Of a DNA stretch of 50,216 nucleotides, positions 15,607-24,251 are shown in pieces (positions within the stretch are counted from its first letter, which is position 1; every line of letters starts with the position of its first letter). This DNA is from Candidatus Poribacteria bacterium (lineage in GTDB: Bacteria > Poribacteria > WGA-4E > PCPOR2b). Below the pieces are notes generated by a model. The model was not told the DNA's origin and made no database searches. It worked only from the letters and a program-made list of their open reading frames with translations. The translations under genes and the position numbers were made by a program. The stretch lies in NCBI GenBank assembly GCA_021295755.1, contig JAGWBT010000102.1, positions 1 to 50,216 of the forward strand, written 5' to 3'.

Positions 15607-17451
15607 TTACTGCATTCCTCCCATTTGCTGCAGACCAACAAGCATAATGAGGATTTCCTTAAAATCGCCGAGTGAGATAAATAGCTCTCCTGCAACACCG
15701 TTGTCCCGATTTTGGCTAGCAATACCGATGCTGTAGGTTTCGGGAATGTTCACCAAAAACATTTGGATCATGCCAATGTTTGGATCTGCTTGCGCAAAAA
15801 TCTGTACCAAACTCTTGACTGCAGTGATAGGTGAAAGCGCAAAGAACATGTTGTTTTTGAGCGTCAACGCACCGGTCAATTTGGCGTAGCCAACCCCTTC
15901 ATCAAAGCCTGCCTCCATACCCGCCATTCGGTCTAGTACGCTTTTTATAAGTTGGGCGTTACCCGCCATTGCGTAGAGCATTTTTCCACCGTTGATGACA
16001 TAGTAGATATTCCACTGCTCTGGGGCAGCAACTTCCATTCCGGGCGGAAGTTCAGCGAAAATGGCGTTGATATTTGGCAGCATATAACTTTTAATCTCCA
16101 CACCACTGTATATCTCTGGGGGACCTGCAGACACATCGCTGTACATACCAGCGAATTCCTCCGTGGTTCCCAGCGCTTGTATTAGTCCCATGGTCGCTCC
16201 CAAATATCCGGTGAAGTCTTTCTCCATGGTAGCTTTAACCTGTGCTTCATCCTTCACATCGTAGATGTATAAAAGGTCAGGCATCAGGCTACTACCGAAA
16301 TTGACAGAAAAAGCGAACTCATCCCCCAAGCCTGCGTAGAAATTCTTCGTGGCTTCAGTAAGTGCATCGGATGCTTCTTCAATCTTCGCTGTATCCGCGT
16401 TTGAACTCGAAGGGATAAATAACTGCATCATTGTCTGTGTAAGCTCAATGAACATCTCCTTCTGAAATTGCATTTCACCATTGAGAAACGCAGTTTGGGG
16501 CAGGTATTTAAGATGTGTTAGTTCCTTCGGCATTTGACTAATATACGTTTGGATTTCGCTATCTGGCTTAAATTTGAGGAACGGAGACACCTGGAGGTCG
16601 GTCCCGTTGAGCTGCAAGGTAAGACTCAAGGTTTTTGACTGATCCAGCATCCATAGACCGCCGTCAATTAGACTTTGAGCCTGCCCTAAACCGACACGGA
16701 GCTCTGGATCGGTTTCTGCACTTGCCTCCATTTCTTCCTTTAATCCTTCCGCTTTTTCAGTCAGCGTGGAACGGAGGGCATCCGCAATCGTATCCATTGC
16801 AAAATACGCAATCACGTCATTTACGCCAGATGTGGTATCGAGTTCGAGCGATTGAAAATCGGTAGTGCTTGCAATCGATGGCATCACTTTTTTCTGAGTA
16901 TCAATGACCTTTTTACAGACCTCCGCTGAACCTGAATAGATCATGACATCGTCCATCAGAACAAATGCGCCCTCCTCACCCGTAGTATAATACGTCACAC
17001 CGTTATGGGTGGAAGAACTACTGCCTTCCGCCTCCATCTCGATTAGCTGTTTAACGCTTTCCGCATCTTTAACGTGAACCGCAGCGGAATACAGCACTGG
17101 ATTCACATCGGAGAGAAATACCGCGAAGTTTCTCCGCATATCCAGACCCAGTTCCTCCAATTCTTCTAGCGTTTCAAAACCTGCGCCAAAGGTCTCAGCT
17201 AATATCTGAGCGGGTAGTTCTTGCGGTGGATCTTCAGGAATCAGTTCTGTCAGAAGCGTATTAATTTCATCATTAAGTCCTAGTAAACTCGGTATGTAAA
17301 TCACCCCAACGGTATCGTGGGGGATGACATTCAAAACGCTGTCAGGATCAACATCGGGCGCCGCCATTACTTCTTTCCCGCTGTAGCTTAACACCATGAT
17401 GCTAGTCAGCAAGATTAGAGTTACGGCAGTTAAACGACCGGGTGCTTTCAT
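15607..17451 (-). CDS. Secreted DUF3352-like protein
   Basis: A 614-residue protein with an N-terminal signal peptide (MKAPGRLTAVTLILLTSIMV) and possible cleavage after VMA. The mature part begins PDSVLNVIPHDTVGVIYIPS, like DUF3352 proteins, which open with a segment on bias or potential-type values per protein. It continues with helical segments and repeated alpha/beta units (ELEELGLDMRRNFAVFL, GVTYYTTGEEGAFVLMDD). There is no transmembrane segment apart from the signal. It starts after an AGGAG motif. Its function is unknown and it has no operon partner. It converges with the HMA gene. The DUF3352 assignment is moderate, from general pattern only. Confidence 0.6.
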   Translation of the reverse strand: MKAPGRLTAVTLILLTSIMVLSYSGKEVMAAPDVDPDSVLNVIPHDTVGVIYIPSLLGLNDEINTLLTELIPEDPPQELPAQILAETFGAGFETLEELEELGLDMRRNFAVFLSDVNPVLYSAAVHVKDAESVKQLIEMEAEGSSSSTHNGVTYYTTGEEGAFVLMDDVMIYSGSAEVCKKVIDTQKKVMPSIASTTDFQSLELDTTSGVNDVIAYFAMDTIADALRSTLTEKAEGLKEEMEASAETDPELRVGLGQAQSLIDGGLWMLDQSKTLSLTLQLNGTDLQVSPFLKFKPDSEIQTYISQMPKELTHLKYLPQTAFLNGEMQFQKEMFIELTQTMMQLFIPSSSNADTAKIEEASDALTEATKNFYAGLGDEFAFSVNFGSSLMPDLLYIYDVKDEAQVKATMEKDFTGYLGATMGLIQALGTTEEFAGMYSDVSAGPPEIYSGVEIKSYMLPNINAIFAELPPGMEVAAPEQWNIYYVINGGKMLYAMAGNAQLIKSVLDRMAGMEAGFDEGVGYAKLTGALTLKNNMFFALSPITAVKSLVQIFAQADPNIGMIQMFLVNIPETYSIGIASQNRDNGVAGELFISLGDFKEILIMLVGLQQMGGMQ

Positions 17452-17577
17452 AATTTATTTCTCCTTTGTAGAGGTGAGTTGGTAGGTATATAGAATTGAT
17501 TTTAGCATCATGCTAGTTTACGATAGGCTTGAGAAATTTACACGGTGAATCTATCAACCCGTTTCAGTCGATCCAGA

Positions 17578-18672
17578 TTAGTTATTTCTCTTTGTCGCTT
17601 CAATCTTTTCTGCTAGCCTCTCAATTGCTGTGTTAGAAGTCAGAACACCGATTTCAACTTCGTAATGCCTGCGTCCACCCGGTTCTAGAAATTCCAGCGT
17701 CCCTCGTTCTCTCTCCTTTGACCTGCCATCGACCCAACAGTTTGCCGGTTCCAACCCGATAACATAGAGACCCTCAGCGTTCATTTTCCACTGGACGAAT
17801 CTGGGAAGCTGCGTTTTGTGGTATCTCACGTACAGCCCGAGACCTTGTCCATTGTTGAAGGACCGATTGACCAGAGCAACGTAGATATGGTTATCCTCAT
17901 CCGCTTCCATCTCATGATAATACACCTCTTCACGAAAATCGACAGTAGGTGCTTCGCACCGCGCATGGTCGCTCAATTTTCCCGCGGCGTGTTCATCCAT
18001 TGGGGTTACTTGCGACGAAGGGGCAATCAACTCGGAACCTTCAGCAACGATTGGAAACCCGGGATTGATATGGAATAGATACATGTGCGGTGTATCCTGA
18101 TAGCCAAGATTCTCAACAATATCTTCAATATGGAGTTTGGTTGCGCCAAGTTCTGTCCAAATACGACGGGTTCGACAGAGGTTTTCACCGTAGACCGTTG
18201 TTTCTGTCACCTTGCCTTGAGTCCACATGATGTACCGATCTCCCTCCCAACGGCTATCGATCCATACATTTTGGGCGGGGATATAAGAGACACGACCGTG
18301 TAAACCAAGCGATTCTTCCTCGTCGGTATCCGGCTCGCCAAGGTAGGTCATGCCGCAGGTGGTTAGTAACCCACCAAAGAATCCACGCAGCCAGCCGTTC
18401 CCCTCTGGTTCATAATAGGTCGATGCGACATCGCCGGTGCTGGAGCGCCAGCACAATGGAATACCGTTGTATTCTGCATAAGAGATGTCCAATCCACGGT
18501 CTGGTAGAACAGAAAAATTTAACCCGGAGCCCGTCCGAAAATCAACGCCAGCCACCCCTTTTTCCGACCCACTCGCTAATTCATATTGCTTCACACCGGC
18601 AATTTGGGAGATGTCCCCAACATGCCGAAGCAGTTGTAGGCGATGGTACTCCTCGCCATATAAGTTGATCAC
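17578..18672 (-). CDS. DUF4432 family protein (aldose 1-epimerase-like)
   Basis: A 364-residue protein of the galactose-mutarotase-like superfamily, DUF4432 type. Marks are GVDFRTGSGLNFSVLPDRGLDISYAEYNG (about residues 42-70, split here by a loop), GLLTTCGMTYLG, GLHGRVSYIPAQNV, and HMYLFHINPGFPI with the conserved histidines. The final part has GLEPANCWVDGRSKERERG. Related enzymes interconvert sugar anomers or act on sugar acids. It sits alone, 127 bases from the DUF3352-like gene, after a gap rich in repeats. The start at ATG 18672 is preceded by AAAAGGAGGGATAAA. Confidence 0.85.
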   Translation of the reverse strand: MINLYGEEYHRLQLLRHVGDISQIAGVKQYELASGSEKGVAGVDFRTGSGLNFSVLPDRGLDISYAEYNGIPLCWRSSTGDVASTYYEPEGNGWLRGFFGGLLTTCGMTYLGEPDTDEEESLGLHGRVSYIPAQNVWIDSRWEGDRYIMWTQGKVTETTVYGENLCRTRRIWTELGATKLHIEDIVENLGYQDTPHMYLFHINPGFPIVAEGSELIAPSSQVTPMDEHAAGKLSDHARCEAPTVDFREEVYYHEMEADEDNHIYVALVNRSFNNGQGLGLYVRYHKTQLPRFVQWKMNAEGLYVIGLEPANCWVDGRSKERERGTLEFLEPGGRRHYEVEIGVLTSNTAIERLAEKIEATKRNN

Positions 18673-18820
18673 ATTTATCCCTCCTTTTATACTCGCATTT
18701 TCTAATTTTTATCAAATTGTTTTTGCCTATGTGGCGTTCTGCTTGATAGTTGACATTTTGCTGCCGCCACTTTGGGAAACGCTTGAACCTCTGACCGTTC
18801 ACGCTTTGCGTCTCATCCAT

Positions 18821-18900
18821 TCTATACACATGCCCCCCGCTGGGGCTTTAAGGACTGTACCGTTGCGCGTACTATATACATATCGCCCCGCTGGGGCTAA
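18821..18900 (+). repeat. Palindrome doublet, CTATA...CCCCGCTGGGG, 50-base period
   Basis: Two units: CTATACACATGCCCCCCGCT plus GGGGCTT from 18822, and CTATATACATATCGCCCCGC plus TGGGGC from 18872. They start exactly 50 bases apart, and each ends in a GCCCC-GCT-GGGGC hairpin. The same arrangement, also with a 50-base period, occurs at 38922-39000. The flanking sequence differs between the pairs. Confidence 0.7.
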
Positions 18901-19164
18901 ATGAACTAATGAACCCCTAACCCTTTACGTTTCATGTTCACTATAGTTGGGTTTCGCTATATCTATCTATAAAACAACGGTGTTGAAAGGTAGCGGGTCT
19001 ATTGTGGTTGATAGGGATTCGATTTTAACCGCTCAACCCAACCTACAATATTCAATATACACTAGCCCGTAGCTCTATGTGCACATCTCGACACGAAAAT
19101 GTCGATTTTCCAAAATCAACCTACTTAACTCCACCTATGTAGTGGCTTCTTCTTAATAGCAACT
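18901..19164. other. Repeat-derived spacer without gene
   Basis: No coding potential seen. It contains CCTTTACGTTTCATGTTCAC, a reverse form of the ACGTAAAACGTG family, and GTCGATTTTCCAAAATCAAC (19101-19120), a degenerate copy of the GTCGATTTTGGAAAATCGAC palindrome. Confidence 0.6.
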
Positions 19165-20409
19165 TTATTCATGCCGCAAAGCCTCGGTCGGCATCAAGCG
19201 CGCCGCCTTATACGCAGGAAGAATCCCAAAAACGACACCAATCAACATGGAAGAACCGAAAGCAACGGCTGCCGCCCATAGAGATACCACGGCGGGCCAT
19301 TCCGTCTCCTTGATGAGGAAGGTTGTGACTCCCCATGCGACCACAAAAGTAATGAATCCACTAATGAGAATCCCAATCAGTCCCCCAGAGACGCTCAGAA
19401 CAACCGATTCGATTAGAAACTGCTGTAGAATGTCACGGTGTCGCGCACCAACGGCTTTGCGCAGTCCAATTTCCCGCGTGCGTTCCGTAACGGAAACGAG
19501 CATGATATTCATGATACCAATGCCGCCGACCAATAAGGAGATGCTCGCGACACCGCCCAGTAGAATTTTGAGCACCCGACTGACGTTCCCGACCTGTTCC
19601 AATACCGCCTTTGCGGTGTAAAACTGGAAGTGTTCTTCAGTGCCGTGTTGGCGACGCAGGGTAATCTTCACTTCGGCGAGTGCCTGATCCACCTTTTCAA
19701 AGCTCTCCGCTTTCATCCATAGTTCAAATCCCCGCTTCTGATCACCGATGAAACGGGTCCACATCGTCGTGAACGGCACAATCAACTTTCTATCCCAACC
19801 GCCCGTCGCCATTCTGTCGCCCTTCTCCTCCATCACCCCAACGACGGTAAAGCGCTGCCTGCCAATCTTTAACTCTTGACCGATTGGATCGGTTTTGCCA
19901 AATAGATCCCTCTGAACTTCAACCCCAATCGCACATACTGATTCGTTCCGATCCAGATCCTCCTGTTGGATAAAACGCCCGGATTGAACATACCAATTGT
20001 GAACTTCTTGATAAAACGGCGTAACCCCTTCAAAACGGAAATGCTTCGTCTCCCCTTTGTACGATATGGGCCGCGCCATAGTGTCAATTTCCCCGGTGAT
20101 GCTTTTCACCGACGGGCAAGCCATCGTGATTGCCTCAATATCTTCGTAGTCGAGATACACCGGAGCTTTATTCTGGATCCATTCTCCATCTTCTCTCTGG
20201 ATCCAGCGCGGACGGAAACAGATAATTAAATCGGATCCACCCATCCGTTCAAATTCTGCTAAGACTAAAAACTTTGCCCCATCGCCAATCGAGACCATGC
20301 CGACAACCGCAGAAATACCGATGATGATACCGAGCATCGTCAGTAATGATCTGAGTTTATTCCGTCTCAGCGCAGCCAATCCAATGAGTAAACTTTGTAT
20401 GATTTGCAT
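19165..20409 (-). CDS. MacB/FtsX-type ABC transporter permease
   Basis: A 414-residue inner-membrane permease. Near the N-terminus is the hallmark LRSLLTMLGIIIGISAVVGM membrane segment. A periplasmic MacB-core domain follows (about 50-260), and then the FtsX domain with three membrane segments: SISLLVGGIGIMNIMLVSV, SVVLSVSGGLIGILISGFI, and SLWAAAVAFGSSMLIGVVFG. The cytosolic loop VTERTREIGLRKAVGARHRD is typical, and the C-terminus PAYKAARLMPTEALRHE is canonical. Family members work with a separate MacB ATPase and often an adaptor, to export peptides, lipoproteins or toxins. Neither partner gene is adjacent here. The start at ATG 20409 follows an AGGAGAATTGA motif. Confidence 0.9.
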   Translation of the reverse strand: MQIIQSLLIGLAALRRNKLRSLLTMLGIIIGISAVVGMVSIGDGAKFLVLAEFERMGGSDLIICFRPRWIQREDGEWIQNKAPVYLDYEDIEAITMACPSVKSITGEIDTMARPISYKGETKHFRFEGVTPFYQEVHNWYVQSGRFIQQEDLDRNESVCAIGVEVQRDLFGKTDPIGQELKIGRQRFTVVGVMEEKGDRMATGGWDRKLIVPFTTMWTRFIGDQKRGFELWMKAESFEKVDQALAEVKITLRRQHGTEEHFQFYTAKAVLEQVGNVSRVLKILLGGVASISLLVGGIGIMNIMLVSVTERTREIGLRKAVGARHRDILQQFLIESVVLSVSGGLIGILISGFITFVVAWGVTTFLIKETEWPAVVSLWAAAVAFGSSMLIGVVFGILPAYKAARLMPTEALRHE

Positions 20410-20637
20410 TCAATTCTCCTGTATCTTTTGCCTTCACCTCTGTCTACACATTGAGACGGAATTTAGTAGGTAAGGATTAACACGCACCGTGAGTGAAACG
20501 TAAAACGTGAAACGTGATGCGTAGATTGGTTCATTAGTGAAGCAACCCGCATCAAAGGTTACTACTGCTATCCGCATTCAATAGTACCGCTTAAAAATTA
20601 TAGCACGATTTACACAAGTCTGAAACAACATTCCGAA
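20410..20637. other. Spacer with ACGTAAAACGTG repeat
   Basis: No gene. At 20493-20523 lies GTGAAACGTAAAACGTGAAA followed by CGTGATGCGTA. This is the best copy of an interspersed repeat also found near 29080, 31032, 37596 and 45465. It is followed by TTGGTTCATTAGTGAAG. Confidence 0.65.
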
Positions 20638-20666
20638 TTGACACCATATCGCATTTTTGGTAAAAT
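20638..20666 (+). promoter_or_regulatory. Sigma-70-type promoter of the VOC-aminotransferase pair
   Basis: TTGACA (20638-20643), 17 bases, TAAAAT (20661-20666). It lies 51 bases upstream of the VOC gene start and on its strand. The -35 box is perfect and the -10 box matches five of six bases. Confidence 0.75.
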
Positions 20667-20716
20667 GCTTGGAGGTAGTAAAGGCAGTCAATGACATGCA
20701 ACCTTGAGGAGGCAGC

Positions 20717-21178
20717 ATGAAAGTCACCGGAGCGCACCATACCAGTTACACTGTTTCTAACCTTGAACGCTCACTGGAGTTCTATGTCGGATTGCTCGGC
20801 TGCCAGGTGATTTGGCAGCGCGAAAACCGCGACCAATACTTCCGCGATATTGTAGGCTATCCTGATAGTGTCGCAAAGATGGCAATGTTAAGTATTCCAG
20901 GCTCGCCCCACGCTATTGAGTTAATTGAGTACATTGTTCCGCGTGGTGTCTCCGCCGATGTTCGCACCAAAAACGTGGGCAGTTCACATATCGCATTTCT
21001 GGTTGACGACCTCCGGTCAGGGTATGAGGAATTGTGCGCAGCGGGTGTAAAGTTCCGTTCACCACCTGTCGCGATTACGGCAGGGGCGAATAAAGGCGCT
21101 TGGGCGGTTTACCTGACAGATCCGGATGGGATCACGATGGAGTTCTTTCAACCACCAAAGACAGAAACGAAGTCATAA
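20717..21178 (+). CDS. VOC (glyoxalase/bleomycin-resistance) family protein
   Basis: A 153-residue two-domain vicinal-oxygen-chelate protein. The four expected metal-ligand positions are present: H in GAHHTSYTVSNL, E in HAIELIEY, H in GSSHIAFLVDD, and E in GITMEFFQPP. VOC members isomerise, dioxygenate or detoxify small molecules through a bound divalent metal. The start at ATG 20717 follows GAGGAGGCAGC. It is the first gene of a pair with the class III aminotransferase 29 bases downstream. The substrate is unknown; methylmalonyl-CoA epimerase or dioxygenase-type activities are open options. Confidence 0.85.
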   Translation: MKVTGAHHTSYTVSNLERSLEFYVGLLGCQVIWQRENRDQYFRDIVGYPDSVAKMAMLSIPGSPHAIELIEYIVPRGVSADVRTKNVGSSHIAFLVDDLRSGYEELCAAGVKFRSPPVAITAGANKGAWAVYLTDPDGITMEFFQPPKTETKS

Positions 21179-21207
21179 TATAAGTCAGCAGTAAATAAGG
21201 GGGTAGT

Positions 21208-22548
21208 ATGGACAAACAAGCATTACAAAATTCGCTGGACAGTTTAATCACGGAGTATGTAGCTAACAATCCACGCTCAGGGGAGATGTTTGAGCGGGCG
21301 AAGGAATCGCTGCCGGGCGGCAACACCCGTACTGGTGCGTATATGTCTCCCTTTCCAATCTATATAGAGCGTGGCGAAGGCGTCTATTTCTACGATCTAG
21401 ATGGCCACCGTTTATTGGACTTTGTCAACAACAACACCGCTCTGATTCTAGGTCACGCTCACCCTGCGATTGTCGAAGCACTTCAGGACCGTGTGGCAAA
21501 AGGAACAGCGTTTTCTCGACCGACAGCCCTTGAAGTTGAAATGGCGGAGTTGCTGCGGGAACGGGTGCCCTCTTTGGAACGAATTCGCTTCTGTAGCTCC
21601 GGAACTGAGGCAGTGCTGAACGCATTGAGAGTCGCTAGGGCTTTCACTAGCAAACGCAAAATTGCCAGATTTGAAGGGGCATATCACGGTGTGGGTGAAT
21701 ACGCGCTCGTTAGTTACGTTCCGCCGTTGGGACCAGAGTTGGGACCTGCCGATCGCCCCCGATCAGTTCCTTCGACAGCAGGCCTCTCACCAGCAGTCCT
21801 CGAAGAGGTGTTGGTACTGCCGTTTAACGACGCGGATGCCTGTGCAGAAATCATAAACGAAAATGCTAATGATTTGGCAGCTGTAATCGTGGATCCTTTG
21901 GCAACGGGTGCAGGAACCTGTATCCCGGTAGACGGTTTCTTAACTCGGCTCAGAGAACTTACAACACAGGCAGACGCACTACTAGTTTTTGATGAGATTA
22001 TCAGTTTCAGGGCTTCCCCCGGTGGTGCACAGGAACTTTACGGTGTGAGACCTGATTTGACGTGCATGGCAAAAGTTATTGCAGGTGGAACGGCGGGAGC
22101 TGCCTTTGGAGGACGCGCTGATGTGATGGAATTGTACAGTCCCCTATCCGGAGCGAAGATTCCTCAGTCAGGGACCTACAACGCAAATCCCATCGCTACA
22201 GTTGCCGGACTCGTCACGCTCCAAACGATGACACCGGAGGCATACGACAAAATCGGTGCGTTGACACAACGGTTAGGAGCAGGATTGGTATCTGTGTTTG
22301 ATGATGTAGGAATCGAAGCCCAAGTCACTGCCGTTGGCTCACTTTTCCGCGTCCACTTCCTGCCTCGTCCTCCACGGAACTATCGAGAAGCTGCGCAGGA
22401 TGACAAGCTATTGCAGGATTACCTCTTCTTCTGGCTCCTGAATCACGGGATTCATTGGACGAGCGGTGGGAATATATCCCTCCCGATGACGGAGGAACAT
22501 ATTGACAGATTGGTGTCCGAAGTTCGGAATGCGTTCCAACAGTTCTGA
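21208..22548 (+). CDS. Class III aminotransferase, glutamate-1-semialdehyde aminomutase-like
   Basis: A 446-residue PLP enzyme of fold type I, class III. Visible are LPGGNTRTGAYMSPFPIYIE, the phosphate-binding CSSGTEAVLNALRVAR, LLVFDEIISFRASPGGAQ with the pyridine-binding Asp, and CMAKVIAGG with the Schiff-base lysine. The sequence is close in layout to HemL. However, SGTEAVLNALRVAR and the omitted haem neighbours suggest a paralogue of the kind seen in secondary or catabolic loci, not the tetrapyrrole enzyme. It is paired with a VOC protein. It ends with TGA at 22548 and is followed by a terminator. Confidence 0.85.
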   Translation: MDKQALQNSLDSLITEYVANNPRSGEMFERAKESLPGGNTRTGAYMSPFPIYIERGEGVYFYDLDGHRLLDFVNNNTALILGHAHPAIVEALQDRVAKGTAFSRPTALEVEMAELLRERVPSLERIRFCSSGTEAVLNALRVARAFTSKRKIARFEGAYHGVGEYALVSYVPPLGPELGPADRPRSVPSTAGLSPAVLEEVLVLPFNDADACAEIINENANDLAAVIVDPLATGAGTCIPVDGFLTRLRELTTQADALLVFDEIISFRASPGGAQELYGVRPDLTCMAKVIAGGTAGAAFGGRADVMELYSPLSGAKIPQSGTYNANPIATVAGLVTLQTMTPEAYDKIGALTQRLGAGLVSVFDDVGIEAQVTAVGSLFRVHFLPRPPRNYREAAQDDKLLQDYLFFWLLNHGIHWTSGGNISLPMTEEHIDRLVSEVRNAFQQF

Positions 22549-22578
22549 ACCACGGTAATGAGAGAACATCTGTGAGAA

Positions 22579-22626
22579 GAAGGATTAGGCTCTAAGGGAT
22601 CTCATAAAGAGCCTACCTTCTTTTTC
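22579..22626 (+). terminator. Terminator after the aminotransferase gene
   Basis: The stem GAAGG(AT)TAGGCTCT pairs with AGAGCCTACCTTC (a two-base bulge), then TTTTT. It is located about 30 bases downstream of the TGA stop. Confidence 0.75.
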
Positions 22627-22630
22627 TACT

Positions 22631-23818
22631 TCATAAAGATTCTACCTTTAAAATATGCTCTACCAACTTTCTTTTCCCCTCAACATTTACAATAATATTA
22701 AATGCCCAGAGTAGCGGATCTGTCAACTCATCAACAGTGTCTATGAATTTTTCTCGGTCTACAAGATCTTGCGGAAGACGTTGTGTAGAGGCTAAAACTT
22801 CGGAATCTAAACACTTTTGTTTTTCTCTCTCATCAGATGCTATGAATCCACCAAGCGCGTCACGATACGTTTTATAAAATAGAAGTTTCTTGTCAAAAAC
22901 TTGTCGTAATTGCACCGTAATCTCAACATTCCCTAAATGCCCACATTTCCTGTAAAAAGATGTTGCTGTTTTAACCAGTTTACCAATCACCCGGACAAAT
23001 TGCCAAAAGCTACATCATTCTTCTTCCTCATTAGAACGCCGCCATATCTTGTCTAATGTCTCTCTATGATAGACAATCCCATACTCATTTAATTCCCAGT
23101 AAGTATCTAAGCCTCTGTTTCCTGTCTTTAGAGCAATCCATCCACCCGCAACTCTTGACGAGTTCTGCCAGTATAAGCCCCCTTCTTCCGTTACAAATTC
23201 ATAGATATCTCCTGTTGAAATGACAGGACGATAGGGAAATACCGGATGGGCCGTCACTGTAATATTCGACCAAATTACCCGAAAAATCGATGTTATTCTC
23301 GCTTCAATTCGCTCGCTAATTTGTCGAGTAACTGTCTGCGAATCCTCACGGCGTTTCAACATATATTCGATTTGGTCAATTTCTGCAAGTCTAAGTTCAT
23401 ACGGTTGGGTGATACTACCAACTCGAATATAAACTCTCGTAGACTTCTCAATTGCGTGAGGCGCTCGCGGGCTTTCATTAACACGAATTACAACAACTAC
23501 ATTGTTTCCGTTAGGAACCTCACAGATTATCACTTCAGGTATAACTGCGGGGTAAATACCGGTAAGGGCACTCTACTGGATCTGCTCTTCAATTCCGCTT
23601 CTCTCGGGTATGCCCTGAACAGGAAATATGACTTGATTCATTGAATCAGTCTCCGCACCAATAATGAAAATGCCGCCGAAGCTATTGGCAAAAGACGACA
23701 CGATTTTAGGGATATCCTTAATTTCCTACTTATATTCTACTCGCACACCTTCATCAAATTCGCGACAAAAAGCTTCAATATCTGAAAAAGCGATCTCGTC
23801 TGCAACCTTTGTGAACAT
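22631..23818 (-). pseudogene. AlbA_2/Schlafen-type ATP-binding protein gene with three in-frame stops
   Basis: One frame of 396 codons from ATG 23818 to TAA at 22631 holds a complete-looking AlbA_2 (Schlafen AlbA, DNA/ATP-binding type) protein. It is interrupted at codons 31 (TAG, 23726-23728), 82 (TAG, 23573-23575) and 268 (TGA, 23015-23017). The protein reads through smoothly: VEYK*EIKDIPKIVSSFAN, EEQIQ*SALTGIYPAVIPE, SNEEEE*CSFWQFVRVIGK. AlbA_2 marks are SSFANSFGGIFIIGAE, VVVVIRVNESPRAPH and TRVYIRVGSITQP. The three stops are explained by CAG, CAG and CGA each losing C to T. The rest (268-396) is of unknown function. It is linked to an HNH remnant 8 bases upstream. Two pieces (22631-22990 and 23015-23533) could be taken for separate genes. 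Confidence 0.75.
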
Positions 23819-23823
23819 AACTT

Positions 23824-24005
23824 TTAACCGCTTTCTAATTTCGCCTGCAACTCCGCAGATGTTCCCATTCCCTTCATCGAATTGCAAGTCCCACACAGCA
23901 CCGACAGGCTTTCAAAGAGATCTGTCCCTCCCTCACTGCGAGGGATTTTGTGATCTATTGTCAAATTGCTATGCCTAAGCACTTACGGCAGTTACCTAAT
24001 TGATT
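23824..24005 (-). pseudogene. HNH endonuclease remnant
   Basis: The frame ending at the TAA at 23824-23826 reads LTIDHKIPRSEGGTDLFESL, then SVLCGTCNSMKG. This is a good HNH core with DH, the GG.D..ENL-like segment and C-x2-C. The upstream zinc knuckle NCRKC is found one frame away, right before it (about 23975-23995), so a one-base shift separates the two halves. There is no start codon in a complete frame. It lies just before the AlbA_2 pseudogene, so the pair was probably an operon (nuclease plus ATP-binding partner, possibly defence-related). Confidence 0.65.
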
Positions 24006-24096
24006 CGAGCGTTGGGAGTTGTCCTGTATAGCGATGGATTTCGAACTACAAGACTTTGAATGTTCAACGGCGTAAGCCCTAATAGGGAAAAAATAA

Positions 24097-24199
24097 GGCT
24101 CATGTAAAGAAATCGTGCGACAGAAACCGTAGGGGCAACCACAAGGGTTGCCCCTACGGTTTCTCCCTTCGCGCTTTGCACTTTCTGTTTACATGAGCC
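24097..24199. repeat. GGCTCATG hairpin element, copy 1 (full)
   Basis: A 103-bp palindromic unit. The end GGCTCATGTAAAGAAA (24097) mirrors TTTCTGTTTACATGAGCC (ends 24199). The centre is CCGTAGGGGCAACC-ACAA-GGTTGCCCCTACGG, a 14-bp perfect stem. The same terminal sequence with a different central stem occurs at 27670-27760. Half copies lie at 30999 and 37689. It lies between the HNH remnant and fabF and may act as a terminator. Confidence 0.8.
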
Positions 24200-24251
24200 A
24201 AAAATGAAACACTTCAGTCTCTATTAAGTTATAGCTAACAGCGGGCAGATT

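Noticed and set aside
22631-23818. Stop-codon reassignment or pyrrolysine for the TAG codons in the AlbA_2 frame
   Set aside because: TAG ends normal genes here (for example 1406 and 13483), a TGA also interrupts the frame, and the adjacent HNH part is frameshifted. Gene decay is simpler.
24097-24199. Riboswitch or attenuator upstream of a gene
   Set aside because: The element lies downstream of fabF, and its ends recur elsewhere, so repeat or terminator is more likely.
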